Shown here one piece after another: positions 1 to 7,317 of a DNA stretch of 64,000 nt (position 1 is the first letter of the stretch; each line of letters opens with the position of its first letter). The position numbers and the translations under genes are program-made. This DNA comes from Flavobacterium sp. LC2016-13. GTDB lineage: Bacteria; Bacteroidota; Bacteroidia; Flavobacteriales; Flavobacteriaceae. The DNA lies in contig NZ_WMDQ01000014.1 of the NCBI RefSeq assembly GCF_009707955.1, positions 62,001-126,000 of the forward strand. Direction: 5' to 3'. The notes under the pieces were generated by a model. It had not been told where the DNA came from and did no database searches. It saw only the letters and a list, made by a program, of their open reading frames with translations.

Positions 1-14
1 TAATATTTATAGGA

Positions 15-1202
15 TTATCCTACGATTTCAGTCACCTGACCTGCTCCTACTGTTCTACCACCTTCACGGATAGCGAAACGTAAACCTACGCTCATTGCGA
101 TTGGGCTTAATAAAGAAACATTAATAGTCAAGTTGTCTCCTGGCATTACCATCTCTACTCCTTCTGGTAAAGTAATAACTCCTGTTACGTCAGTTGTACG
201 TACGTAGAACTGTGGACGGTAGTTATTATGGAATGGAGTATGACGTCCACCTTCTTCTTTTTTCAAGATATAAACCTCAGCTTTGAAAGTAGCGTGTGGT
301 TTTACTGATCCTGGCTTAATGATAACCATCCCTCTTTTGATAGATTCTTTATCAATACCTCTTAACAATAAACCTACGTTATCTCCAGCTTCACCTCTAT
401 CAAGGATTTTACGGAACATCTCAACTCCTGTAATAGTAGAAGTTAATTTATCAGCTCCCATACCAATGATTTCAACTGGATCTCCTGTATTAGCAATACC
501 TGTTTCGATACGACCTGTAGCAACAGTTCCACGACCAGTAATTGTAAATACATCTTCAACCGGCATCAAGAATGGTTTAGCAACGTCACGCACTGGCTCT
601 TCGATCCAAGCATCAACAGCTTCCATTAATTCAATGATTTTTGGTACCCAAGCAGGATCATTATTCAATCCTCCTAAAGCAGAACCTTGAACTACAGGAC
701 CATTATCTCCATCATATTCATAGAAAGATAATAAATCTCTAATTTCCATTTCAACAAGCTCTAACAATTCAGCATCATCAACCATATCCACTTTGTTCAT
801 GAAAACAACGATTCTTGGAATACCTACCTGACGACCTAAAAGGATGTGCTCACGAGTTTGTGGCATTGGACCATCTGTAGCAGCAACTACTAAGATAGCT
901 CCGTCCATTTGAGCAGCTCCAGTAACCATGTTCTTTACGTAATCCGCGTGACCTGGACAGTCAACGTGAGCGTAGTGACGGTTAGCTGTTTCATACTCTA
1001 CGTGTGATGTATTAATAGTAATACCTCTTTCTTTCTCCTCTGGAGCGTTATCGATTTGATCAAACGATTTTGCTTGACAGTAACCTGCATCAGACAATAC
1101 TTTTGTAATTGCAGCAGTTAATGTAGTTTTTCCGTGATCCACGTGTCCAATTGTACCTATGTTTAAGTGCGGTTTGGAACGATTAAAATTCTCCTTTGCC
1201 AT
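15..1202 (-). CDS. tuf: Elongation factor Tu
   Basis: EF-Tu carries aminoacyl-tRNA to the ribosomal A site as a GTP complex in the cytoplasm. The 395-residue protein has the full family length. The GTPase motifs are visible: P-loop GHVDHGKT at residues 19-26, DCPGH at 81-85 and NKVD at 136-139, followed by the two beta-barrel domains. It starts MAKENFNRSKPH. No Shine-Dalgarno precedes the ATG; the upstream bases are A/T only. It is the last gene of a tRNA-Thr/tRNA-Tyr/tRNA-Thr/tuf unit, an arrangement known from many bacteria, and is probably co-transcribed from the promoter at 1665-1694. Identification is certain. Confidence 0.99.
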   Translation of the reverse strand: MAKENFNRSKPHLNIGTIGHVDHGKTTLTAAITKVLSDAGYCQAKSFDQIDNAPEEKERGITINTSHVEYETANRHYAHVDCPGHADYVKNMVTGAAQMDGAILVVAATDGPMPQTREHILLGRQVGIPRIVVFMNKVDMVDDAELLELVEMEIRDLLSFYEYDGDNGPVVQGSALGGLNNDPAWVPKIIELMEAVDAWIEEPVRDVAKPFLMPVEDVFTITGRGTVATGRIETGIANTGDPVEIIGMGADKLTSTITGVEMFRKILDRGEAGDNVGLLLRGIDKESIKRGMVIIKPGSVKPHATFKAEVYILKKEEGGRHTPFHNNYRPQFYVRTTDVTGVITLPEGVEMVMPGDNLTINVSLLSPIAMSVGLRFAIREGGRTVGAGQVTEIVG

Positions 1203-1256
1203 TTTACTTAATTTTTAATCTTAGTTATATATTAATTTCAATTTCCTACTTACTTG

Positions 1257-1328
1257 AGCCAATGTCGGGAATTGAACCCGAGACCTCTTCCTTACCAAGG
1301 AAGCACTCTACCCCTGAGCTACACCGGC
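1257..1328 (-). tRNA. tRNA-Thr (anticodon GGT)
   Basis: A 72-nt cloverleaf reads on the minus strand. The acceptor stem GCCGGTG pairs with CATTGGC through two G-T wobbles. The anticodon stem CTTCC/GGAAG encloses loop TTGGTAA, giving anticodon GGT. The T-loop is TTCAATT. The discriminator base is T and no CCA is encoded. It lies 54 nt upstream of tuf in the same direction. Confidence 0.95.
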
Positions 1329-1418
1329 AGAGAGTTCTGATTTTCGATTTTTGAATTTAGATTTCAGATTTTTAAAAATCTAAAACCCAAAATCCGAAAT
1401 CTCAACTTCTTTTTTTTG

Positions 1419-1499
1419 TGGGGAGAGCAGGATTCGAACCTGCGAAGTTCACACAGCAGATTTACAGTCTGCCCTCGTTGGCCGCTTGAGTATCTCCCC
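1419..1499 (-). tRNA. tRNA-Tyr (anticodon GTA)
   Basis: An 81-nt class II tRNA with a long variable arm. The acceptor stem GGGGAGA/TCTCCCC is perfect. The anticodon stem GCAGA/TCTGC encloses loop CTGTAAA, giving anticodon GTA. The T-loop is TTCGAAT. The discriminator is A and no CCA is encoded. It is the middle tRNA of the cluster upstream of tuf. Confidence 0.96.
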
Positions 1500-1553
1500 A
1501 TTTTTTTATCAATAATTGCATGAACAATTTCAAATCGTATTTGAAATATTTTG

Positions 1554-1627
1554 AGCCGGCGGAGGGACTCGAACCCACGACCTGCTGATTACAAATCAGC
1601 TGCTCTAGCCAACTGAGCTACGCTGGC
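1554..1627 (-). tRNA. tRNA-Thr (anticodon TGT)
   Basis: A 74-nt cloverleaf with anticodon stem GCTGA/TCAGC and loop TTTGTAA, giving anticodon TGT. The acceptor stem GCCAGCG against CGCCGGC has an A4-C69 mismatch, and the T stem has a T50-T64 mismatch. The other positions pair. The discriminator is T, as in the other tRNA-Thr of this cluster. It is the first gene of the tRNA-tuf unit, just downstream of the promoter/terminator overlap at 1637-1694. Confidence 0.93.
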
Positions 1628-1636
1628 AATATCAAT

Positions 1637-1663
1637 AAAAAAGCCCGCTATTTCTAACGGACT
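1637..1663 (-). terminator. Intrinsic terminator downstream of hpf
   Basis: On the minus strand a 9-bp stem AGTCCGTTA/TAGCGGGCT (two G-T wobbles) closes a GAAA tetraloop and is followed by five T. It lies about 55 nt past the hpf stop and just before tRNA-Thr(TGT), and it overlaps the predicted start site of the tRNA-tuf promoter. Confidence 0.75.
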
Positions 1664-1664
1664 G

Positions 1665-1694
1665 CAAATGTAGCTATTTTATCTTTGAATCAAA
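1665..1694 (-). promoter_or_regulatory. Promoter of the tRNA-Thr-Tyr-Thr-tuf unit
   Basis: Minus strand TTTG (1691-1694), 18 nt, then TACATTTG (1665-1672). This matches the Bacteroidota primary-sigma consensus TTTG-N~19-TAnnTTTG. The expected start, about 5-7 nt downstream, falls near 1658-1660, inside the left arm of the hpf terminator hairpin. Confidence 0.7.
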
Positions 1695-1717
1695 ACATTT
1701 TTTGAAAAAAATTTCAA

Positions 1718-2020
1718 TTATATATGTGTTCTAATTTTTTCTTTCCTTTTTACCAGTAAACGTTCTAAAGATTCTGCCGAAAGTTCAACTGCTTCTTCGA
1801 ATGTTTTGCATTGTTTTTTAACCAAAAAATCATCTCCAGGAACATTAATCTTAATCTCAACCGCCTTATTCTCTTTATCACTTGTTCTTTCAACTTTTAA
1901 AAAAACGTCGGCCGAGACAACTCGATCGTAATATTTTTCTAATTTATCCATTCTTTCCTGAATAAAATCTACCAACTTTCTGTCAACAGTAAAGTTAACG
2001 GCATGAACATCTACCTTCAT
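1718..2020 (-). CDS. hpf: Ribosome hibernation promoting factor, short form (HPF/RaiA family)
   Basis: A 100-residue cytoplasmic protein expected to bind the 30S decoding region of idle ribosomes. It has the family opening MKVDVHAVNFTVD, the segment VDFIQERMDKLEKYYD, and a basic C-terminus. Length fits short HPF without the C-terminal dimerisation domain. The start is placed at MKVDVHAV; the reading frame continues 8 codons further up, but that extension is not family-like. It follows the xer gene by 34 nt on the same strand, so the two are probably co-transcribed. It ends before a terminator and the tRNA-tuf unit, placing a stasis factor in a translation block. Confidence 0.93.
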   Translation of the reverse strand: MKVDVHAVNFTVDRKLVDFIQERMDKLEKYYDRVVSADVFLKVERTSDKENKAVEIKINVPGDDFLVKKQCKTFEEAVELSAESLERLLVKRKEKIRTHI

Positions 2021-2054
2021 AATACTAATTTTAGGGTTAAACATTTCAGAATTA

Positions 2055-2948
2055 TTATTTATTTCTTGGATGCGCGTTAGTATACACCTTTTTAAGCTCC
2101 GCTAAACTATTATGAGTATAAACTTGTGTAGACGCCAAACTCGAATGCCCTAATAATTCTTTAACTGAATTTAAATCTGCTCCGTTATTTAGCAAGTGGG
2201 TCGCAAAAGTATGCCGAAGCACATGCGGACTTTTTTTTACCTTTTCAGAGACTTTACTAAAGTAAGAATTTATTAATCGATACACAAAAGATTCGCTCAA
2301 TTTTAACCCTTTTTTTGAAATAAAGAAAAAATCTGTATCAACTATATTTTCAACAGAAGCACGTTCATTCAGATACAACCTAAGCTGCTCAACAATAATC
2401 GGCAAAACAGGAATAATACGCTCTTTATTTCTTTTCCCTAAAACCTTAATAACATTTGAAGACAAATCTACATTTCGCAGCATTAAATGTATCAACTCTG
2501 CTCTTCTCATTCCGGTTGTATAAAACATCTCAACAATAAGTTTATCACGAACTTCTTCAAAACCAACAGGCTCTTCTATTTGCTGAATTAAATCCGTAAG
2601 TTCTTTTTCTGAAAATGGAATCTGAATAATCTTAGGAGTTTTCAATGCCTTGTGTTTAAGCATTGGACTAATCTCTATTTGCTTTGTCTTTAATAGAAAT
2701 TTATAAAAGCTTTTTAAGGAAGCCATTTTTCTATTTACAGACACATTAGAAATATCCTGATCGACTAAAGAAACAATCCAACTTCTAATCTGACTATAAT
2801 TTACTGCTTCTATATTTTCCTGATCAAAATGAGCTTTATTAAACTCTTCAAAAAACGAAATGTCATTTAAATAAGCATTAACGGTGTGAGAGGAATATTT
2901 TTTCTCTAATTGAAGATAATCACGAAACGCTTCTTTATTTGACTTCAT
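2055..2948 (-). CDS. Tyrosine recombinase, XerC/XerD type
   Basis: A 297-residue site-specific recombinase, probably for chromosome dimer resolution at dif. An N-terminal SAM-like core-binding domain (about 1-90) precedes the catalytic domain. All active-site residues are visible: R148 in TGMRRAE, K172, H242 and R245 in HVLRHTFATH, H268 in LLGHSS and nucleophile Y277 in QVYTH. The start is placed at MKSNKEAF; a 12-codon upstream extension of the frame is not family-like. Its place beside hpf and rpsU in a housekeeping cluster argues for a Xer role rather than a phage integrase. XerC versus XerD cannot be decided from one copy. Confidence 0.92.
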   Translation of the reverse strand: MKSNKEAFRDYLQLEKKYSSHTVNAYLNDISFFEEFNKAHFDQENIEAVNYSQIRSWIVSLVDQDISNVSVNRKMASLKSFYKFLLKTKQIEISPMLKHKALKTPKIIQIPFSEKELTDLIQQIEEPVGFEEVRDKLIVEMFYTTGMRRAELIHLMLRNVDLSSNVIKVLGKRNKERIIPVLPIIVEQLRLYLNERASVENIVDTDFFFISKKGLKLSESFVYRLINSYFSKVSEKVKKSPHVLRHTFATHLLNNGADLNSVKELLGHSSLASTQVYTHNSLAELKKVYTNAHPRNK

Positions 2949-3025
2949 ATGAATAAACTTTATTTTACAAAAAACAACACTCAATTTTGACTACACATCC
3001 AATCTTACTACTTCAAAATTAAGCA

Positions 3026-3064
3026 TAAAAAAACCGTTAGCATCAAATTTTGACAGCTAACGGT
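3026..3064 (-). terminator. Intrinsic terminator downstream of rpsU
   Basis: On the minus strand a perfect 9-bp stem ACCGTTAGC/GCTAACGGT with a 14-nt loop is followed by seven T. It lies 24 nt past the rpsU stop, so rpsU is separated from the xer-hpf unit. Confidence 0.85.
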
Positions 3065-3087
3065 AATTATTTTTGAAAAGCGATATA

Positions 3088-3282
3088 CTAACTTTCTAAA
3101 CCATCTCTCATGTTTTGAATGTAAGCAGCTTTTTGAATTTGAGCTCTTTTGATAACAGAAGGCTTAATAAAAGCAGTACGTGCTCTTAGTTGACGAACAG
3201 TTCCTGTTTTATCAAATTTTCTTTTATAGCGCTTTAATGCTCTATCGATATTTTCTCCGTCTTTAATTGGTATAATTAACAT
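3088..3282 (-). CDS. rpsU: 30S ribosomal protein bS21
   Basis: A 64-residue basic ribosomal protein located at the 30S platform near the 3' end of 16S rRNA. Sequence features are MLIIPIKDGENIDRALKRYKRK, typical of bS21, and a C-terminal AAYIQNMRD segment with Tyr54. In Flavobacterium johnsoniae, bS21 with bS18 and bS6 is known to cover the anti-Shine-Dalgarno sequence. The gene has its own -7 box (3312-3319), its own terminator (3026-3064) and an exceptionally strong ribosome binding site (3291-3298), so it is monocistronic and probably autoregulated. Confidence 0.98.
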   Translation of the reverse strand: MLIIPIKDGENIDRALKRYKRKFDKTGTVRQLRARTAFIKPSVIKRAQIQKAAYIQNMRDGLES

Positions 3283-3290
3283 AATATAGA

Positions 3291-3298
3291 CACCTCCT
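3291..3298 (-). promoter_or_regulatory. Strong Shine-Dalgarno site of rpsU
   Basis: Minus strand AGGAGGTG, 8 nt before the ATG, within GAGAGGAGGTG. It is complementary over 8 nt to the usual 16S 3' end (CACCUCCU). Other genes checked here, such as tuf and hpf, have A/T-rich upstream sequence without such a site, so this one is exceptional and probably regulatory. Confidence 0.9.
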
Positions 3299-3311
3299 CT
3301 CGTTAAGGCTG

Positions 3312-3319
3312 CAAAAGTA
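3312..3319 (-). promoter_or_regulatory. Putative -7 box of rpsU
   Basis: Minus strand TACTTTTG matches TAnnTTTG and is followed by C. It places the start about 20-25 nt upstream of the ATG. No clear -33 TTG lies 18-21 nt upstream. Confidence 0.5.
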
Positions 3320-3408
3320 TGTATTAATTATTAATTATGAGTTATAAATTATGAATTATTTTAAAAGAAAAAAGAACATAGAGAAAAGAGAATAGATTTT
3401 AGCTCAAA

Positions 3409-3484
3409 TTCTTTATTCTTTATTCTTTATTCTTTATTCTTTATTCTTTATTCTTTATTCTTTATTCTTTATTCTTTATTCTTT
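3409..3484. repeat. Heptanucleotide tandem repeat (TTCTTTA)n, about 11 copies
   Basis: Near-perfect head-to-tail copies of the 7-mer TTCTTTA fill 76 nt. The array reaches into the acyl-CoA dehydrogenase gene, encoding its last two codons and stop on the minus strand. Each copy carries TAA on the minus strand, so length changes would alter only a few terminal residues and the 3' UTR. Confidence 0.95.
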
Positions 3485-4618
3485 CAACAAATTTCTTGAG
3501 ATAACTAATTTTTGAATTTCAGTTGTGCCTTCTCCAATTGTACATAATTTAGAATCTCTATAGAATTTTTCTACCGGAAAATCTTTTGTATAACCATAAC
3601 CTCCGTGAATCTGAACTGCTTCGTTTGCAATCTTCACACAAGCTTCAGAAGCATACATTTTTGCCATCGCCCCAAGTGTGGTAACTGGCTTATGTTCTTG
3701 TTTTAAGAAAGCTGCTTTATGCAATAATAATTCTGAAGCTTCAATTTCTGTTGCCATATCAGCTAATTTAAATGAAATTCCCTGAAAACTACTTATAGGT
3801 TGCCCAAACTGATATCTCTCTTTAGAATATTTTAAGGCTGCTTCATAAGCTCCTTTTGCAATACCTAAAGACAGTGCTCCTATTGAAATTCTTCCTCCAT
3901 CTAATATTTTCATGGCCTGAACAAATCCCTTACCAACTTCTCCTAATCTGTTAGCATCGGGAACGCGACAATTATCAAAAACTAATTCTGCAGTTTCACT
4001 GGCACGCATTCCTAATTTATTTTCTTTTTTTCCAGATGTAAATCCTGGCATCCCTTTTTCAAAAACAAAAGCTGTCATCCCTTTAGAATCTCCTTTTTCT
4101 CCGGTACGAACAATTACAACTGCAATATCTCCAGAAATAGCGTGTGTAATAAAGTTTTTCGCACCGTTTACAATCCAGAAATCACCATCCTTTACAGCGG
4201 TTGTATTCATTCCTCCTGCATCAGAACCTGTATTATGTTCTGTTAACCCCCACGCTCCAATATATTCGGCAGTAGCTAATTTTGGCAACCATTTTTTCTT
4301 TTGATCTTCATTTCCAAAAGTTAAAATATGATTGGTACATAATGAATTATGAGCAGCAACAGAAAGCCCTATTGAAGGATCTACTTTTGAAATTTCTTCA
4401 ACAACGGTAATATATTCATGGTATCCTAAACCAGATCCTCCATATTCTTCCGGAACTAGAACTCCCATAAATCCCATTTCTCCTAATTTTTTAAATAGTG
4501 GAACCGGAAAAACCTGAGCTTCATCCCATTCCATTATATTAGGTCTGATATTTTTCTCTGCAAAATCCTTTATAGATTGTGCAATCATTAATCGTGTTTC
4601 GTTATAATCAAAATTCAT
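3476..4618 (-). CDS. Acyl-CoA dehydrogenase
   Basis: A 380-residue FAD enzyme that oxidises acyl-CoA to trans-2-enoyl-CoA and passes electrons to ETF, in fatty-acid or branched-chain amino acid breakdown. N-terminal, middle and C-terminal domains are complete. The middle-domain motif WGLTEHNTGSDAGG and the C-terminal YRDSKLCTIGEGTTEIQ are visible, and E363 is the expected catalytic base. Substrate range cannot be read from the sequence; a short or branched chain is likely from length. The last codons and stop lie in a heptanucleotide repeat. A promoter match (4645-4676) lies inside the 3' end of the upstream gene. Confidence 0.95.
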   Translation of the reverse strand: MNFDYNETRLMIAQSIKDFAEKNIRPNIMEWDEAQVFPVPLFKKLGEMGFMGVLVPEEYGGSGLGYHEYITVVEEISKVDPSIGLSVAAHNSLCTNHILTFGNEDQKKKWLPKLATAEYIGAWGLTEHNTGSDAGGMNTTAVKDGDFWIVNGAKNFITHAISGDIAVVIVRTGEKGDSKGMTAFVFEKGMPGFTSGKKENKLGMRASETAELVFDNCRVPDANRLGEVGKGFVQAMKILDGGRISIGALSLGIAKGAYEAALKYSKERYQFGQPISSFQGISFKLADMATEIEASELLLHKAAFLKQEHKPVTTLGAMAKMYASEACVKIANEAVQIHGGYGYTKDFPVEKFYRDSKLCTIGEGTTEIQKLVISRNLLKE

Positions 4619-4635
4619 TGTTAGTCGGTATTTTT

Positions 4636-5529
4636 TTAGAACTCCAAATATAAACTAATTATTTTTGCTTTTTCAACAGGAAAATCTTTAATTTTTGATA
4701 AATCCTCAATATTTTTAAAATTTCCATTCATGCTTCGGTATGTTACAATTTGTTTTGCCAAGGCATATCTAAAATATGGAAACTGTGACAATTCTTTTAA
4801 AGAAGCATCATTTATAGCTATCTTTTTAAAATTTGGTAAAGCATAAATTTTAAAATGTGCATTTAATTCAAAAACAACTTCCGGCGAAAGCCCCCAAACT
4901 TCTTTGATTTGTTCCATAGAAACAAAACCTCCCAGAATTTCTTTTTGTTTTAATATTCTTAAAGATAATGCTTCTCCAATTCCGTAGATTTTCATAAAAT
5001 CTTCCTGAGTTGCTTCATTTATATCTAAAATTACTATTTTTTCTTTTTTCGGAAATACGTTCTTAACATATTCTTTTTTCTCTTCTTTAAATTTCTTTTC
5101 ATTTTGAATCCAGTTTGGAAATTTAAAAAACGGAGAGATTACATTTAATAATGAATCAGATATTTTTGTTACTTTCTGAAACTCTTCAGCCGAATTAACA
5201 TATTTATCCTCTTTTCTAAATGCCATTAATCTATCTATTTCCTGAACAGATAAACCAAGTTTATATCCTTTATAATCTGAAATAAAATTTGGGTTAAAAG
5301 AATACATTTTGGGTTTGGCATCATATTTTATCAATTTCATTGAATCAATTTCAAATTGTAACGACATCCATTCCTGTTCTTTTCTGGGAGAACTTTTTTC
5401 AGGTGCTGCAAAATTGGTAAAAAAATATACCATTTGTAAAATTATAATTATACTAAAAAGCAAAATAATGCCTTTACGTTGTTTGTTTGTAAATTTAAAA
5501 TATGGCGCTGTTGCCTTAAAATCAATCAT
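4636..5529 (-). CDS. Membrane-anchored helix-hairpin-helix (ComEA/GspK-like) protein
   Basis: A 297-residue protein with one N-terminal membrane segment (about residues 20-40, preceded by TNKQRKG) and several helix-hairpin-helix units. The clearest are ILDINEATQEDFMKIYGIGEAL with its following helix (about 170-230), and INDASLKELSQFPYFRYALA near the C-terminus. Such motifs in ComEA-like proteins bind DNA or act as small packing modules; the role here is not known. The start MIDFKATAPYF is preferred over an ATG 8 codons upstream. It ends 17 nt before the acyl-CoA dehydrogenase start on the same strand. Confidence 0.8.
   Translation of the reverse strand: MIDFKATAPYFKFTNKQRKGIILLFSIIIILQMVYFFTNFAAPEKSSPRKEQEWMSLQFEIDSMKLIKYDAKPKMYSFNPNFISDYKGYKLGLSVQEIDRLMAFRKEDKYVNSAEEFQKVTKISDSLLNVISPFFKFPNWIQNEKKFKEEKKEYVKNVFPKKEKIVILDINEATQEDFMKIYGIGEALSLRILKQKEILGGFVSMEQIKEVWGLSPEVVFELNAHFKIYALPNFKKIAINDASLKELSQFPYFRYALAKQIVTYRSMNGNFKNIEDLSKIKDFPVEKAKIISLYLEF
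4645..4676 (-). promoter_or_regulatory. Putative promoter of the acyl-CoA dehydrogenase gene
   Basis: Minus strand TTG (4674-4676), 21 nt, then TATATTTG (4645-4652). It lies within the last codons of the helix-hairpin-helix gene and about 27 nt before the dehydrogenase ATG. Confidence 0.4.
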
Positions 5530-5737
5530 TAAGTAAATTCTTTTTTTAACCAAAAGAGATTATTTATCAAGAAAAATAGTATAAAAATAACCCGTAACTA
5601 TTATATTACCTTATTTCATGTTAAGTTAAGTTGATGAAATACACTACTAAAAACCTATTTTACGTTGATATGTTATAAATTTTAAACATTTTATAACTTA
5701 TAATTACATAATTGTTTTTATTTTTTATAAAAAACGA

Positions 5738-5745
5738 TACATTTG
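5738..5745 (+). promoter_or_regulatory. Putative -7 box of the APC permease gene
   Basis: TACATTTG matches the Bacteroidota -7 consensus 31 nt before the ATG at 5777. A TTG lies 23 nt upstream, slightly too far for a standard -33. Confidence 0.4.
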
Positions 5746-5776
5746 GAGCTTAATAACAATTAACCACTAATATTAT

Positions 5777-7249
5777 ATGTCAATTTGGAGAGTTAAACCA
5801 ATATCAGCTTTTGAAGCGGATATGAAAAAAAGTGATTTAAAAAGAGTTTTAGGGAAATGGAGCCTTACGGCTATTGGAGTTGGGGCCATTATTGGTGGAG
5901 GAATTTTTGTTCTTACTGGTACAGGCGCATATTATCATGCAGGTCCGGCGTTAGCACTTTCCTTTATTATTGCAGGAATTGCCTGCGTTTTTGCAGCTCT
6001 TTGCTATTCTGAGTTTGCCTCAATTTTACCTGTTGAAGGTTCTGCTTATGCGTATGCCTATGGTACAATTGGAGAAATCTTTGCCTGGATTATTGGTTGG
6101 GGACTCATACTTGAGTACGCAATGGGTTCAATGACAGTAGCGGTTTCCTGGTCCGGATATTTTAACAAATTACTTAAAATGTTTCATATTAAACTTCCAG
6201 AATGGCTCACAACAGATCCGGCAAGTTATACTGGTGAAGGTTTTTCAATGAACCTACCTGCTTTCTTAATCGTTATTTTAGTTATTTCACTACTTATTAA
6301 AGGAACAAAAAGCGCAGCAAAAGCAAACAATATGATTGTTATTCTTAAAGTTTCTGCTGTAATATTTGTAATCGTTGCAGGTCTTTTCTTTATTAATACT
6401 GATAACTGGCATCCATTTATTCCGGCGGCAACTCAAATTATTGAAAAAGAAACAACTCATAATGCATATGGAATAGCAGGAGTTGTATCAGGAGCTGCTG
6501 CAATTTTCTTTGCTTATGTTGGTTTTGATGCAGTTTCAACACAAGCTGGTGAAGCTATTAATCCTAAAAAAGATGTTCCGTTTGCCATTATTGCTTCTTT
6601 ATTAATTTGTACAACATTATATATTCTTGTTTCTTTAGTTTTAACAGGAATGATGAACTATCAAGACTTTAATCCACTAGGGAAATATCCAGAAGCTATA
6701 AAAGCACCAGTAGCATACGCATTTGATATTGCCGGGCAACCTTGGGCTGGCTTTATAATTACAGTTGCGGCAACTATTGGGTTAATTTCTGTACTAATGG
6801 TAATGATTATGGGACAATCAAGAATTTTCCTTGGTATGTCTAAAGACGGTTTAATTCCTTCTGTATTTTCTAAAGTAAATCCAATTTCAGGAACACCAAA
6901 AACTAATTTAATGATCTTAGGAGGTATTATTGCTATAGTTGCATCTTTTACACCAATTAACAGATTAGCAGATATGACAAGTTTTGGTACCTTATTTGCT
7001 TTTACTATGGTTTGTATTGCTGTTTGGATTTTAAGAGTAAAACAACCTCAATTAACAAGAACATTTAAAGTTCCGGCTCTTCCAATAATCGCAATTTGTG
7101 GTATTTCAATCAATACCTATTTAATGATTAATTTAAGTTTAGATGCTCAATTACTTTCATTAGGATGGTTAGCTATAGGTATCGTTGTTTATTTTGCTTA
7201 CAGTAAAAAACGTGCAAAACTAAACAGACCACAACAAACAGAAGAATAA
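5777..7249 (+). CDS. APC-family amino acid permease
   Basis: A 490-residue inner-membrane transporter of the amino acid-polyamine-organocation superfamily, with about 12 hydrophobic segments. The family's first-helix glycine motif is visible (TAIGVGAIIGGGIFVLTG, about residues 31-48), followed by ALSFIIAG and SEFASILPVEGSAYAY. Overall form resembles the cationic amino acid transporter (YfnA-like) branch, but the substrate cannot be assigned. It is a single gene on the plus strand with its own -7 box and a strong downstream terminator. Confidence 0.92.
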   Translation: MSIWRVKPISAFEADMKKSDLKRVLGKWSLTAIGVGAIIGGGIFVLTGTGAYYHAGPALALSFIIAGIACVFAALCYSEFASILPVEGSAYAYAYGTIGEIFAWIIGWGLILEYAMGSMTVAVSWSGYFNKLLKMFHIKLPEWLTTDPASYTGEGFSMNLPAFLIVILVISLLIKGTKSAAKANNMIVILKVSAVIFVIVAGLFFINTDNWHPFIPAATQIIEKETTHNAYGIAGVVSGAAAIFFAYVGFDAVSTQAGEAINPKKDVPFAIIASLLICTTLYILVSLVLTGMMNYQDFNPLGKYPEAIKAPVAYAFDIAGQPWAGFIITVAATIGLISVLMVMIMGQSRIFLGMSKDGLIPSVFSKVNPISGTPKTNLMILGGIIAIVASFTPINRLADMTSFGTLFAFTMVCIAVWILRVKQPQLTRTFKVPALPIIAICGISINTYLMINLSLDAQLLSLGWLAIGIVVYFAYSKKRAKLNRPQQTEE

Positions 7250-7264
7250 AAAAAATAGAAAATG

Positions 7265-7300
7265 AAAAAAAGCCCCTTAATTGTTTAAGGGGCTTTTTTA
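7265..7300. terminator. Bidirectional intrinsic terminator
   Basis: AAAAAGCCCCTTAA/TTAAGGGGCTTTTT around a TTGT loop. Flanking A and T runs let it serve both the permease gene (plus) and the convergent PspC gene (minus). Confidence 0.9.
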
Positions 7301-7317
7301 TATCAAAATTTTAAAAA

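Noticed and set aside
283..690. Open frame antisense to tuf, 135 codons
   Set aside because: It mirrors the codon pattern of tuf on the other strand, and shows no known motif, promoter or start context.
3409..3484. The heptanucleotide array as a CRISPR
   Set aside because: Units are 7 nt with no spacers; it is a simple tandem repeat.
5634..5678. A 14-codon frame (MKYTTKNLFYVDML) upstream of the APC permease, considered as a leader peptide
   Set aside because: No run of one amino acid, no terminator between it and the permease, and no -7 box just before it.
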